From positions 1 through 13,168 of the forward strand of contig CANJSR010000087.1 of assembly GCA_947476855.1 (NCBI GenBank): a stretch of 13,168 nt of DNA. Direction: 5' to 3'. Below the pieces are notes generated by a model that saw nothing but the letters and a program-made list of their open reading frames with translations, did not search any database and was not told the origin of the DNA. This DNA comes from Acetobacteraceae bacterium. Lineage in GTDB: Bacteria; Pseudomonadota; Alphaproteobacteria; Acetobacterales; Acetobacteraceae. The position numbers and the translations under genes are program-made. This document shows positions 7,080 through 13,168 of this stretch, piece after piece (the first letter of the stretch is position 1; each line of letters begins with the position of its first letter).

Positions 7080-8222
7080 TCATGACATAAACATATCCTT
7101 ATGTCTATGAGGTGATTCGGTCACCATACGCATGCGGACCGCACCGCGGCCAAGCCGCTGCCCCGGCAGTTCCACCCACACGTATAGCCCGATCGCCGCC
7201 AAGGTCGGCAGCAGCACCGCCAAAGGCAGCCACAGCACGCTGAACAGCGCGACGTCCCCGTCCACCAGCGGCACCAGGATGGAGCCGAGCAGCCGCTGCA
7301 CAGGCTCATTGACCAGATAGATGCCGTAGGAAATCGCGCCCAGCCCCTGCAACGGCGTCGACCGCAGGATGGCGGACAGAGGCAGCAGCACGCCCGCTGG
7401 CCGAAGCTGCGCGGCCAGGCACAGGGTCCAGACCAGGGGCACGATCAGCTTGGCGGCGCCGCCCTGCATCCAGCACACCGCCAAAGTCACACCCAGCACC
7501 GCGGCATAGTCGGCGATGGCTCCGGCTCGGCCCCGCACGACCAGCACACTCGCCACCCCCAGCGCGAAATAATGTCCCTTATTCCCCAGGAACGCTCGAC
7601 TGAACCGCCAGTCGGGCGGCATGAACAGCGCCCAGGCCAGCCCCACCACGCCGATCGCGGCGAAGCACCAGGCGAGCCGGCGCGGCACGTCCCCCCGGCG
7701 CGCCAGCCATCCGCCAAGGACCAAGGCCAGGACATAGAACTGCCACTCGGTCGACAGGCTCCAGGAGGCACCCAGCAGGCTGACCCAGATGTGCGGCAGG
7801 ATACCGTCGGGAAACAGGCCGTGCGTCATGGTCAGGTGCGCCACGATGTCGACCGGCCAGGACGACGGCCAGCCGCTGGCCCACATGCGGTATGCGAGGC
7901 TTTCGGGCGGCAGCCAGGTCATGCCCGGCAGGGCCGAGGGCAGGGCATGCACCAGCAAGGCGAAGGCGAAGACCACGAGGAAAACAGGATAGATCCGCGC
8001 CACCCGCGCGATCAGGAAGGGTCGGGCGCGGAAGTCGAACCGATCGAGCGACCCGATGATGACCAACCCGCTGAGGATGAAGAAGACGTCGACCGCCGCC
8101 CCGCCATGCGACAGCGGATGCGCGATCCAGACCGGCATGGGCGCGAAGGGCGCCATGTGGCTGATCATCACATAGACGGCGAGCACACCGCGCAGCCCGT
8201 CGAGGCATTCCAGTCGTTTCAT
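7080..8222 (-). CDS. Acyltransferase 3 family membrane protein (O-acyltransferase)
   Basis: The 380-residue, very hydrophobic protein shows the acyltransferase-3 pattern. It opens with MKRLECLDGLRGVLAVYVMISH, containing LDGLRG and the conserved His22. FFILSGLVI follows at about residues 47–55. SWSLSTEWQFY lies in the middle, and YGIYLVNEP and VELPGQRLGR near the end. About ten transmembrane segments are likely. Members move acetyl or other acyl groups onto sugars of lipopolysaccharide, exopolysaccharide, Nod factors or peptidoglycan; the acceptor cannot be told here, and no glycan cluster is nearby. ATG 8222 fits the family start better than the in-frame TTG 10 codons upstream, though its ribosome site is weak. 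The gene ends 7 nt before the ArsR–methyltransferase start, and its last codons contain that gene's probable operator. It is divergent from rimP. Confidence 0.9.
   Translation of the reverse strand: MKRLECLDGLRGVLAVYVMISHMAPFAPMPVWIAHPLSHGGAAVDVFFILSGLVIIGSLDRFDFRARPFLIARVARIYPVFLVVFAFALLVHALPSALPGMTWLPPESLAYRMWASGWPSSWPVDIVAHLTMTHGLFPDGILPHIWVSLLGASWSLSTEWQFYVLALVLGGWLARRGDVPRRLAWCFAAIGVVGLAWALFMPPDWRFSRAFLGNKGHYFALGVASVLVVRGRAGAIADYAAVLGVTLAVCWMQGGAAKLIVPLVWTLCLAAQLRPAGVLLPLSAILRSTPLQGLGAISYGIYLVNEPVQRLLGSILVPLVDGDVALFSVLWLPLAVLLPTLAAIGLYVWVELPGQRLGRGAVRMRMVTESPHRHKDMFMS
7084..7105. promoter_or_regulatory. Probable operator of the ArsR–methyltransferase regulator
   Basis: GACATAA and TTATGTC form perfect 7-bp arms around an 8-nt spacer whose middle four bases (ATAT) are also self-complementary, so 18 of 22 positions are symmetric. 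Length, symmetry and AT-rich arms fit an ArsR dimer site. It lies 11 nt upstream of the regulator's ATG (7072), where binding would block transcription, and falls inside the final codons of the acyltransferase gene. Direct autoregulation and control of metH is inferred from position. Confidence 0.65.
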
Positions 8223-8263
8223 GGCGCCAGGATGGCAGCCAAGGGTTAACAAACCACAAAGAC

Positions 8264-8296
8264 TTGCCTCATGACCTGCTTCACGCTATGTAGCGT
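8264..8296 (+). promoter_or_regulatory. rimP: Promoter candidate for the rimP operon, with a dyad over the -10
   Basis: TTGCCT (8264–8269) and TATGTA (8287–8292) are separated by 17 nt, the ideal spacing. The -10 side also partly fits the alphaproteobacterial GCTA-type -10. A dyad ACGCTA-TG-TAGCGT (8283–8296) covers the -10 and could be a binding site or chance. Match to consensus is moderate; the position in the divergent 148-nt gap (8223–8370) supports it. Confidence 0.45.
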
Positions 8297-8325
8297 CAAC
8301 GACACATTCTCCGCGACTGACCGGG

Positions 8326-8351
8326 GGGTGGCCTTAACCGGCCGCCCTTTT
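8326..8351 (+). terminator. Intrinsic terminator in the rimP leader (likely attenuator)
   Basis: GGGTGGCC (8326–8333) pairs fully, with one G-U pair, to GGCCGCCC (8340–8347) across a 6-nt loop TTAACC, and is followed directly by TTTT (8348–8351). It lies between the promoter candidate and the rimP ribosome site, so it would stop transcripts before the operon. An attenuator-type 'rimP leader' RNA has been proposed for alphaproteobacteria in this position, and this structure fits that idea. Whether this sequence matches that family's model is untested. Confidence 0.65.
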
Positions 8352-8357
8352 GCATTT

Positions 8358-8365
8358 GGGAAGGA
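8358..8365 (+). promoter_or_regulatory. rimP: Ribosome-binding site that sets a TTG start for rimP
   Basis: GGGAAGGA ends 5 nt before TTG 8371. No ATG or GTG occurs in frame nearby, and an earlier in-frame TTG (8350) lies in the terminator's T-run without a ribosome site. This sets the rimP start at 8371. Confidence 0.7.
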
Positions 8366-8370
8366 CACTC

Positions 8371-8892
8371 TTGGCGACAACCGAGCCGAACCACACGACG
8401 CTGGAAGCGCGTTTGACCGCGATGATCGAGCCCGCGTTGCAGTTCATGGGCTATGAGCTTGTGCGCGTGATGGTGCTCGGTCGTGACCGGCCAACCGTCC
8501 AGGTCATGGCGGACCGGGCGGATGGCAGCCTCATCACGATCGAGGATTGTGAGGCCATCAGCCACCAGGTCAGCGCCACGCTCGATGTGGACGATCCCAT
8601 TCCAGGCGCCTGGAACCTTGAAGTCAGCTCCGCCGGCATTGACCGGCCGCTGACCAGGGCGAAGGATTGGAACCGGTTTTCAGGCCACCTCGCCAGGGCC
8701 GAGACACAGTTTCCCGTCAACGGCCGCAAGCGCTTCTCGGGCGTCGTGCTCGGCGCCGACGATACCGAGGCCAGGATGCGTCTCGACGATGGGACGGAGG
8801 TCGCGTTGCCCTTGGATATGATCCGCCGCGCCAAGCTCGTACTGACCGATGCCTTGATCGCGGCGACCGGCACACCGCCGACATCGAACTGA
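8371..8892 (+). CDS. rimP: Ribosome maturation factor RimP
   Basis: RimP is needed for maturation of the 30S ribosomal subunit in the cytosol. The 173-residue product has the N-terminal alpha/beta domain with [10 protein letters not shown] (about 26–35) and [10 protein letters not shown] (about 85–94), the family signature, followed by the C-terminal SH3-like barrel (about 100–157, GVVLGAD…[12 protein letters not shown]). The length is slightly above the E. coli protein (about 150). Translation starts at TTG behind GGGAAGGA. It is the first gene of the rimP-nusA-ylxR-infB operon, 26 nt before nusA. The leader terminator upstream suggests control by premature termination. Confidence 0.94.
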   Translation: MATTEPNHTTLEARLTAMIEPALQFMGYELVRVMVLGRDRPTVQVMADRADGSLITIEDCEAISHQVSATLDVDDPIPGAWNLEVSSAGIDRPLTRAKDWNRFSGHLARAETQFPVNGRKRFSGVVLGADDTEARMRLDDGTEVALPLDMIRRAKLVLTDALIAATGTPPTSN

Positions 8893-8918
8893 ACCAGGAC
8901 CCAGGCACAGAGGTCACC

Positions 8919-10505
8919 ATGGATACCGCAGTCTCACGCCCCGAACTGCTTTTGGTCGCCGACGCCGTCGCGCGGGAAAAGGCGATCGACCGCGAAGAAG
9001 TGCTGGAAGCGATGGAACAGGCCATCCAGAAGGCCGGTCGCGCGAAGTACGGACACGAAAAGGACATCCGCGCGACGATCGACCGCAAGAACGGCGACGT
9101 CCGCCTGTCCCGCTGGACCGAAGCGGTCGAGACGGTGGAGAACGAGGAGACTCAGATCCCCGTTCACATCGCCCGCAAGTTCAAGCCGGAAATCCAGCTT
9201 GGCGAGTTCATCGTCGACCCGCTGCCGCCGATCGACTTCGGCCGTATCGCCGCGCAGACCGCCAAGCAGGTGATCGTGCAGCGCGTGCGCGAATACGAAC
9301 GCAAGCGCCAGTACGACGAGTTCAAGGACCGCGTGGGTGAGATCATCAACGGCGTGGTCAAGCGCACCGAGTACGGCAACCTGATGGTTGAACTCGGCAA
9401 GGCGGAAGCCCTGCTGCGCCGCGACGAACTGATCCAGCGGGAGAATTTCCGCAACGGCGACCGCGTGCGTGCCTATATCTATGACGTGCGGGAAGAACCG
9501 CGCGGCCCGCAGATCTTCCTGTCGCGCACGCATCCTGGCTTCCTCGCCAAGCTGTTCGCGCAGGAAGTGCCGGAAATCTACGACGGCATCATCGAAATCA
9601 AGGCCGTGTCCCGCGATCCGGGCTCTCGGGCCAAGATGGCGGTGATCAGCCGGGACAGCGCGATCGATCCTGTCGGCGCCTGTGTGGGCATGCGTGGTTC
9701 GCGCGTGCAGGCCGTTGTCGCCGAATTGCAAGGCGAAAAGATCGACATCATCCCCTGGAGCGCGCAGGCCGCCACCTTCGTGGTGAACGCACTGGCCCCG
9801 GCGGAAGTGACCAAGGTTGTGCTCGATGAAGAAGCCGGCCGCGTTGAGGTCGTAGTGCCTGACGACCAGCTATCGCTGGCCATTGGTCGCCGCGGGCAGA
9901 ACGTTCGTCTCGCCTCGCAGTTGACGCGTTGGGATATCGACATCCTGACCGAAGCCGAGGAAAGCGAGCGCCGGCAGGAGGAATTCCGTCGCCGCTCCGG
10001 CCTGTTCGTTGAGGCTTTGGACGTTGACGACGTGATCGCCGGCCTGCTGGTGACCGAAGGCTTCACGACGGTCGAGGAACTGGCCTTCACGCCGGAAGAC
10101 GAAGTCGCCTCGATCGAAGGCTTCGACGACAATATCGCGGTTGAGCTGATCCGGCGCGCCGAAACCTTCATCACGCGGCGTGACACGGAACTGACGGACA
10201 AGCGGATCGAGCTTGGCGTGACCGACGACATCGCGGCGATCGAGGAATTCACGCCTGCCATGCTGGTGGCGCTGGGTGAGAAAGGCGTGAAGACGCTGGA
10301 CGATCTGGCCGACCTCGCCTCCGACGAACTCATGGAGATCGTTGGCGCGGACAAGATGGATGAAGCCGCGGCGAACGATGTGATCATGGCCGCCCGCGCG
10401 CATTGGTTCGACGACGAACCGGCGGCGGAAGGCGATGCCGAGGCGGAGCCCGAGGGCGAAGCAGCGGAAGGCGACTCGACGGAACAGGAGGCGGGCCACG
10501 ACTGA
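8919..10505 (+). CDS. nusA: Transcription termination/antitermination factor NusA
   Basis: NusA binds RNA polymerase and nascent RNA and controls pausing, termination and antitermination. The 528-residue product has the N-terminal RNAP-binding domain (1–130), S1 domain (about 134–203), and KH1 and KH2 with GxxG loops GMRG (257–260) and GRRG (323–326). Two C-terminal helix-hairpin-helix acidic repeats follow (about 365–420 and 435–495), as in E. coli and unlike the shorter Gram-positive form. A strongly acidic tail (about 498–528) ends in GHD. ATG 8919 follows AGAGGT; the open frame extends 84 codons upstream, but that part is only the shadow of rimP. The stop overlaps the expected start zone of the next gene, suggesting translational coupling. 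Confidence 0.97.
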   Translation: MDTAVSRPELLLVADAVAREKAIDREEVLEAMEQAIQKAGRAKYGHEKDIRATIDRKNGDVRLSRWTEAVETVENEETQIPVHIARKFKPEIQLGEFIVDPLPPIDFGRIAAQTAKQVIVQRVREYERKRQYDEFKDRVGEIINGVVKRTEYGNLMVELGKAEALLRRDELIQRENFRNGDRVRAYIYDVREEPRGPQIFLSRTHPGFLAKLFAQEVPEIYDGIIEIKAVSRDPGSRAKMAVISRDSAIDPVGACVGMRGSRVQAVVAELQGEKIDIIPWSAQAATFVVNALAPAEVTKVVLDEEAGRVEVVVPDDQLSLAIGRRGQNVRLASQLTRWDIDILTEAEESERRQEEFRRRSGLFVEALDVDDVIAGLLVTEGFTTVEELAFTPEDEVASIEGFDDNIAVELIRRAETFITRRDTELTDKRIELGVTDDIAAIEEFTPAMLVALGEKGVKTLDDLADLASDELMEIVGADKMDEAAANDVIMAARAHWFDDEPAAEGDAEAEPEGEAAEGDSTEQEAGHD

Positions 10506-11217
10506 CGCGGTTGCGCTGATCGACGCCGATGACGATGACGATGCCGAACCAGAGACCGAAACCGGTCCTCTGCGCCGCTGCATCGTCACCCGGGAGCGTC
10601 TGCCCAAGGAGCGGATGATCCGCTTTGTGGTCGGGCCCGATCGGTCGATCGTCCCTGACCTGACCGCAAGGCTGCCCGGACGGGGAATATGGTTGAGCGC
10701 GTCGGGCGATGTGTTAGTGTCCCCTGACGCTGCGCGGGACGGTGGGCGTCATCTGACACGCGCGTTTGCCCGTGCGGCACGTGGTCCGGTATCGGTGCCT
10801 CCCAACCTCGGAGAGATGCTGGAGACCGCCTTGATGCGGCGCGTCAGCGACACTTTGGGGCTGGCGCGACGTGCGGGGCAGACGATCGCCGGGTTTGAGA
10901 AGGCGCGTGAATGGGTACGGGCCGGGAAGGCGCGGGTTGTCGTGCAGGCTTCGGACGGAAGTCCGGCTGAGCGAGCACGGTTCCTCTCCGGTCGCGATGA
11001 CACGATCACCGTGGTGGATCCGCTGCCGGCAAGTGAACTCGGGCGGATATTCGCCCGGGACCACGTCGTGCATGTCGCGGTTGCCGCGGGGCGACTGGCC
11101 GAGGTGCTCGCGCTTGACGCGGGCCGGTTGGCTGGGCTGAGAACGAAGACACGGGACGAAGCCGGGCGGATTGCCGCCTCGGTGAATGAAGAAGCGGGTG
11201 CCACGGGTAAAGCATGA
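10435..11217 (+). CDS. YlxR (DUF448) – L7Ae-like RNA-binding fusion protein
   Basis: From ATG 10435 the product is 260 residues. Residues about 45–118 are the YlxR/DUF448 domain, with RRCIVTRE and LPGRGIWL (the GRG(A/I)(Y/W) signature). Residues about 127–225 resemble ribosomal protein L7Ae, which binds kink-turn RNA. This fusion sits between nusA and infB in many alphaproteobacteria and is thought to bind RNA; its precise role is unsettled. The start is doubtful. ATG 10435 lies inside the nusA tail and would add a run of Arg/Lys residues that looks like out-of-frame nusA sequence. A perfect AGGAGG (10486–10491) instead points at the in-frame ACG 10498 overlapping the nusA stop. The gene's stop overlaps the infB start by ATGA, so coupling at both ends is likely. 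Confidence 0.88.
   Translation: MPRRSPRAKQRKATRRNRRRATTDAVALIDADDDDDAEPETETGPLRRCIVTRERLPKERMIRFVVGPDRSIVPDLTARLPGRGIWLSASGDVLVSPDAARDGGRHLTRAFARAARGPVSVPPNLGEMLETALMRRVSDTLGLARRAGQTIAGFEKAREWVRAGKARVVVQASDGSPAERARFLSGRDDTITVVDPLPASELGRIFARDHVVHVAVAAGRLAEVLALDAGRLAGLRTKTRDEAGRIAASVNEEAGATGKA
10486..10491 (+). promoter_or_regulatory. AGGAGG ribosome site pointing to an ACG codon
   Basis: An exact AGGAGG lies 6 nt before ACG (10498–10500), which is in frame with the YlxR–L7Ae gene. No ATG, GTG or TTG follows in frame for over 100 nt. The only conventional start in the area (ATG 10435) is upstream of this site. The placement strongly suggests the ribosome initiates here, at ACG, or that ACG replaced an ATG. 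Confidence 0.6.
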
Positions 11218-13168
11218 GCGAAGGCAACGATCAGGACGGCGGCAAGAGCCGGCTTTCATTACGTCCCGCGGGACGACTGGAAATCGGCCGTACCGTCGAC
11301 GCAGGCTCCGTCCGGCAGAGCTTCAGCCACGGCCGATCCAAGGTCGTACAGGTCGAAGTGCGCAAGAAGCGCGCGCCCACGCCGGGCCAGCCCACCCCCA
11401 CGCCATCCGGCGGTGGCGGCGGTGGTGGTGGCGGGGGCGGCGCGTCCCAGACGCGCGGACCAGGACCATCCAACCGGCAAGGCGGCTCCGGCGGCCGAGC
11501 GCTGACGGCGACCGAGTTGGCGGCACGCCAGCGGGCGTTGCTGGAGCAGCAGCGGGACGCCCAGCGGCGTGAAGCGGAACGGCGTGAGCAGGAGAAGATT
11601 TCGATCCTCTCCGCGGCCGAGGAAGCACGTCGCAAGGCCGAGGAAGACCTTAAGCGTCAGGCCGAGGAAGAAGAGCGCCGCCAGCAGGAAGAGGCCGAGG
11701 CCGCGCGCCTGGCCGCCGAGGAAGCGGAGCGGGAGCGGGTTGAAGCCGTCGCCCGTGCTCTGGCCGAGGCCGCTGGCCAGGCCGCGCCGGTCGCGGAACC
11801 GCCTGTGGCGGAAGCCGCCCCGGCCCCCGCGCCTGTCACCACGGCACCGGCCGCGCCGGTTGCCCGTGCCCCCGAACGAGGACCGCAGCAGCAGCCGCAG
11901 GGCCGTCCCGCCGCGCCGGGGGCTCGCCCCCAGCAGCCTGGACGACCGGGTGCGCCCGCCGCTCCGGCCACGCCTGGTGGTCCCGCGTCCGAGACATTGC
12001 GCCTCCGTCCGGGTGGAAAGCCCGGCGAGGAAGAGGAAGAGCGTCCGCGCCGACCAGGCCCTGGCCTGCCGCCGCGCAAGCCGCCGATCGTCGCGCCGAA
12101 GAAGGGCACAGACGACCGTCGTCGCCCCGGCCGCATCGACGTGCAGGCCGCGATCGAGGGTGAGGACGAGCGCGTCCGCTCCCTGGCGTCGGTTCGCCGT
12201 CAGCGGGAGCGTGAGCGCCGGCAGGCGGAACTCGAACGGCTTCGTTCAGATCAGGTGCGGGTTGTGCGTGACGTCGTGTTGCCCGAGCAGATCACCGTGC
12301 AGGAACTGGCCAATCGTATGGCCGCCCGTGCACCGGACGTCGTCAAGGCCCTGATGAAGATGGGCGTGATGGCGACCATCACGCAGTCGCTGGATGCCGA
12401 CACCGCCGAACTGGTGGTGCAGGAATTCGGCCATCGGGTCCGCCGTGTTTCCGAATCCGACGTCGAGATGGGGCTGGAGGGCGAGGCCGATACGGCCGAG
12501 GAACTGCAGCTTCGCGCGCCGGTCGTGACCATCATGGGCCACGTCGACCACGGCAAGACGTCGCTGCTGGACGCCTTGCGCTCCACCGATGTCGCCGGCC
12601 GAGAGGCGGGCGGTATCACGCAGCACATCGGCGCCTACCAGGTCGAACTGCCCAGCGGCGCGCGGATCACGTTTGTTGATACGCCGGGCCATGAAGCGTT
12701 CACCGCCATGCGGTCGCGCGGCGCCTCGGTCACCGACATTGTCGTGCTGGTCGTCGCCGCCGACGATGGTGTCATGCCGCAGACGATCGAGGCGATCCGG
12801 CATGCAAAGGCCGCGAACGCGCCGATCATCGTGGCCATCAACAAGATGGACAAGCCGGACGCCAATCCGAACCGCGTGCGCCAGGAACTGCTCAACCACG
12901 AGATCGTGGTCGAGGACATGGGCGGCGAAACGCAGGACGTTGAAGTGTCCGCCCTGGCCAAGACCGGCCTCGACAAGCTGGAAGAAGCCATCCTGCTCCA
13001 GGCCGAAATCCTGGATCTGCGGGCCAATCCGGATCGTATCGCCGAGGGTTCGGTGATCGAAAGCCGGCTGGATCGCGGGCGTGGGCCGGTTGGCACCGTC
13101 CTGGTGCAGCGCGGCACGCTGAAGCAGGGTGACATCGTCGTCGCCGGCGCCGAATGGGGCCGCGTGCG
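11214..13168 (+). CDS. infB: Translation initiation factor IF-2, 3'-truncated by the window edge
   Basis: IF-2 is the GTPase that places initiator fMet-tRNA on the 30S subunit and promotes subunit joining. 651 codons are visible and the frame is open throughout. The N-terminal part (1–~370) is low-complexity: an alpha-type start with [18 protein letters not shown], an 11-Gly run (66–76), a Glu/Arg/Ala-rich helical stretch (about 115–190), then Pro/Ala/Gln-rich linkers. An IF2-N-like segment (about 355–430) precedes the G domain, with G1 GHVDHGKT (442–449), GGITQHIG (466–473), DTPGH (489–493) and NKMD (543–546). The sequence ends inside domain II; the tRNA-binding C-terminal domains are off the window. 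ATG 11214 overlaps the previous stop as ATGA. Confidence 0.97.
   Translation, partial: MSEGNDQDGGKSRLSLRPAGRLEIGRTVDAGSVRQSFSHGRSKVVQVEVRKKRAPTPGQPTPTPSGGGGGGGGGGGASQTRGPGPSNRQGGSGGRALTATELAARQRALLEQQRDAQRREAERREQEKISILSAAEEARRKAEEDLKRQAEEEERRQQEEAEAARLAAEEAERERVEAVARALAEAAGQAAPVAEPPVAEAAPAPAPVTTAPAAPVARAPERGPQQQPQGRPAAPGARPQQPGRPGAPAAPATPGGPASETLRLRPGGKPGEEEEERPRRPGPGLPPRKPPIVAPKKGTDDRRRPGRIDVQAAIEGEDERVRSLASVRRQRERERRQAELERLRSDQVRVVRDVVLPEQITVQELANRMAARAPDVVKALMKMGVMATITQSLDADTAELVVQEFGHRVRRVSESDVEMGLEGEADTAEELQLRAPVVTIMGHVDHGKTSLLDALRSTDVAGREAGGITQHIGAYQVELPSGARITFVDTPGHEAFTAMRSRGASVTDIVVLVVAADDGVMPQTIEAIRHAKAANAPIIVAINKMDKPDANPNRVRQELLNHEIVVEDMGGETQDVEVSALAKTGLDKLEEAILLQAEILDLRANPDRIAEGSVIESRLDRGRGPVGTVLVQRGTLKQGDIVVAGAEWGRV

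Noticed and set aside
8223..8370. An initiator tRNA gene before rimP, as in E. coli metY
   Set aside because: No cloverleaf or T-loop sequence is present; the space is taken by the promoter candidate and terminator leader.
10435..10497. A basic N-terminal extension ([18 protein letters not shown]) as a true RNA-binding tail of the YlxR–L7Ae protein
   Set aside because: It is exactly what the acidic nusA tail gives when read in another frame, so the basic character alone is not evidence of function; kept only because it holds the nearest conventional start codon.

Overview
The window is a high-GC alphaproteobacterial chromosome segment. The gene content (full-length cobalamin-dependent MetH behind an ArsR–methyltransferase fusion, and a rimP-nusA-ylxR-infB operon with a terminator-bearing leader) and the protein style suggest Rhodospirillales, perhaps Acetobacteraceae. 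That placement is inference from gene order and composition, not from any database search.

Left part (1–2613, all genes on the minus strand): the 5' end of an aldo/keto reductase; a ketopantoate-reductase-family gene just upstream of it; then an AT-rich patch holding one unrecognised 349-residue protein. That protein carries a HEPN-type RNxxxH motif in its C-terminal half and looks like an accessory gene inserted among metabolic genes.

Middle part (2614–8222, minus strand): three co-directional, closely packed genes encode a membrane acyltransferase-3 protein, an ArsR-family regulator fused to a SAM-dependent methyltransferase domain, and methionine synthase MetH. A strong imperfect palindrome lies 11 nt before the regulator's start codon, inside the last codons of the acyltransferase gene. 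It is a good candidate for the regulator's own operator. The likely logic is methionine-cycle control: a sensor of SAM or S-adenosylhomocysteine governing metH.

Right part (8223–13168, plus strand): a divergent intergenic region carries a promoter candidate and a leader with an intrinsic-terminator hairpin. It is followed by rimP, nusA, a YlxR–L7Ae RNA-binding protein gene and the first two thirds or so of infB, which runs off the window. This operon makes ribosome maturation, transcription elongation/termination and translation initiation factors. The ylxR-type gene has an oddity: an ideal AGGAGG points at an ACG codon exactly where an ATG overlapping the nusA stop would be expected.

No tRNA, rRNA, CRISPR array, insertion sequence or phage gene was recognised. 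The most unusual items are the orphan HEPN-motif protein, the operator buried in a neighbouring coding sequence, the possible ACG start, and the leader attenuator.
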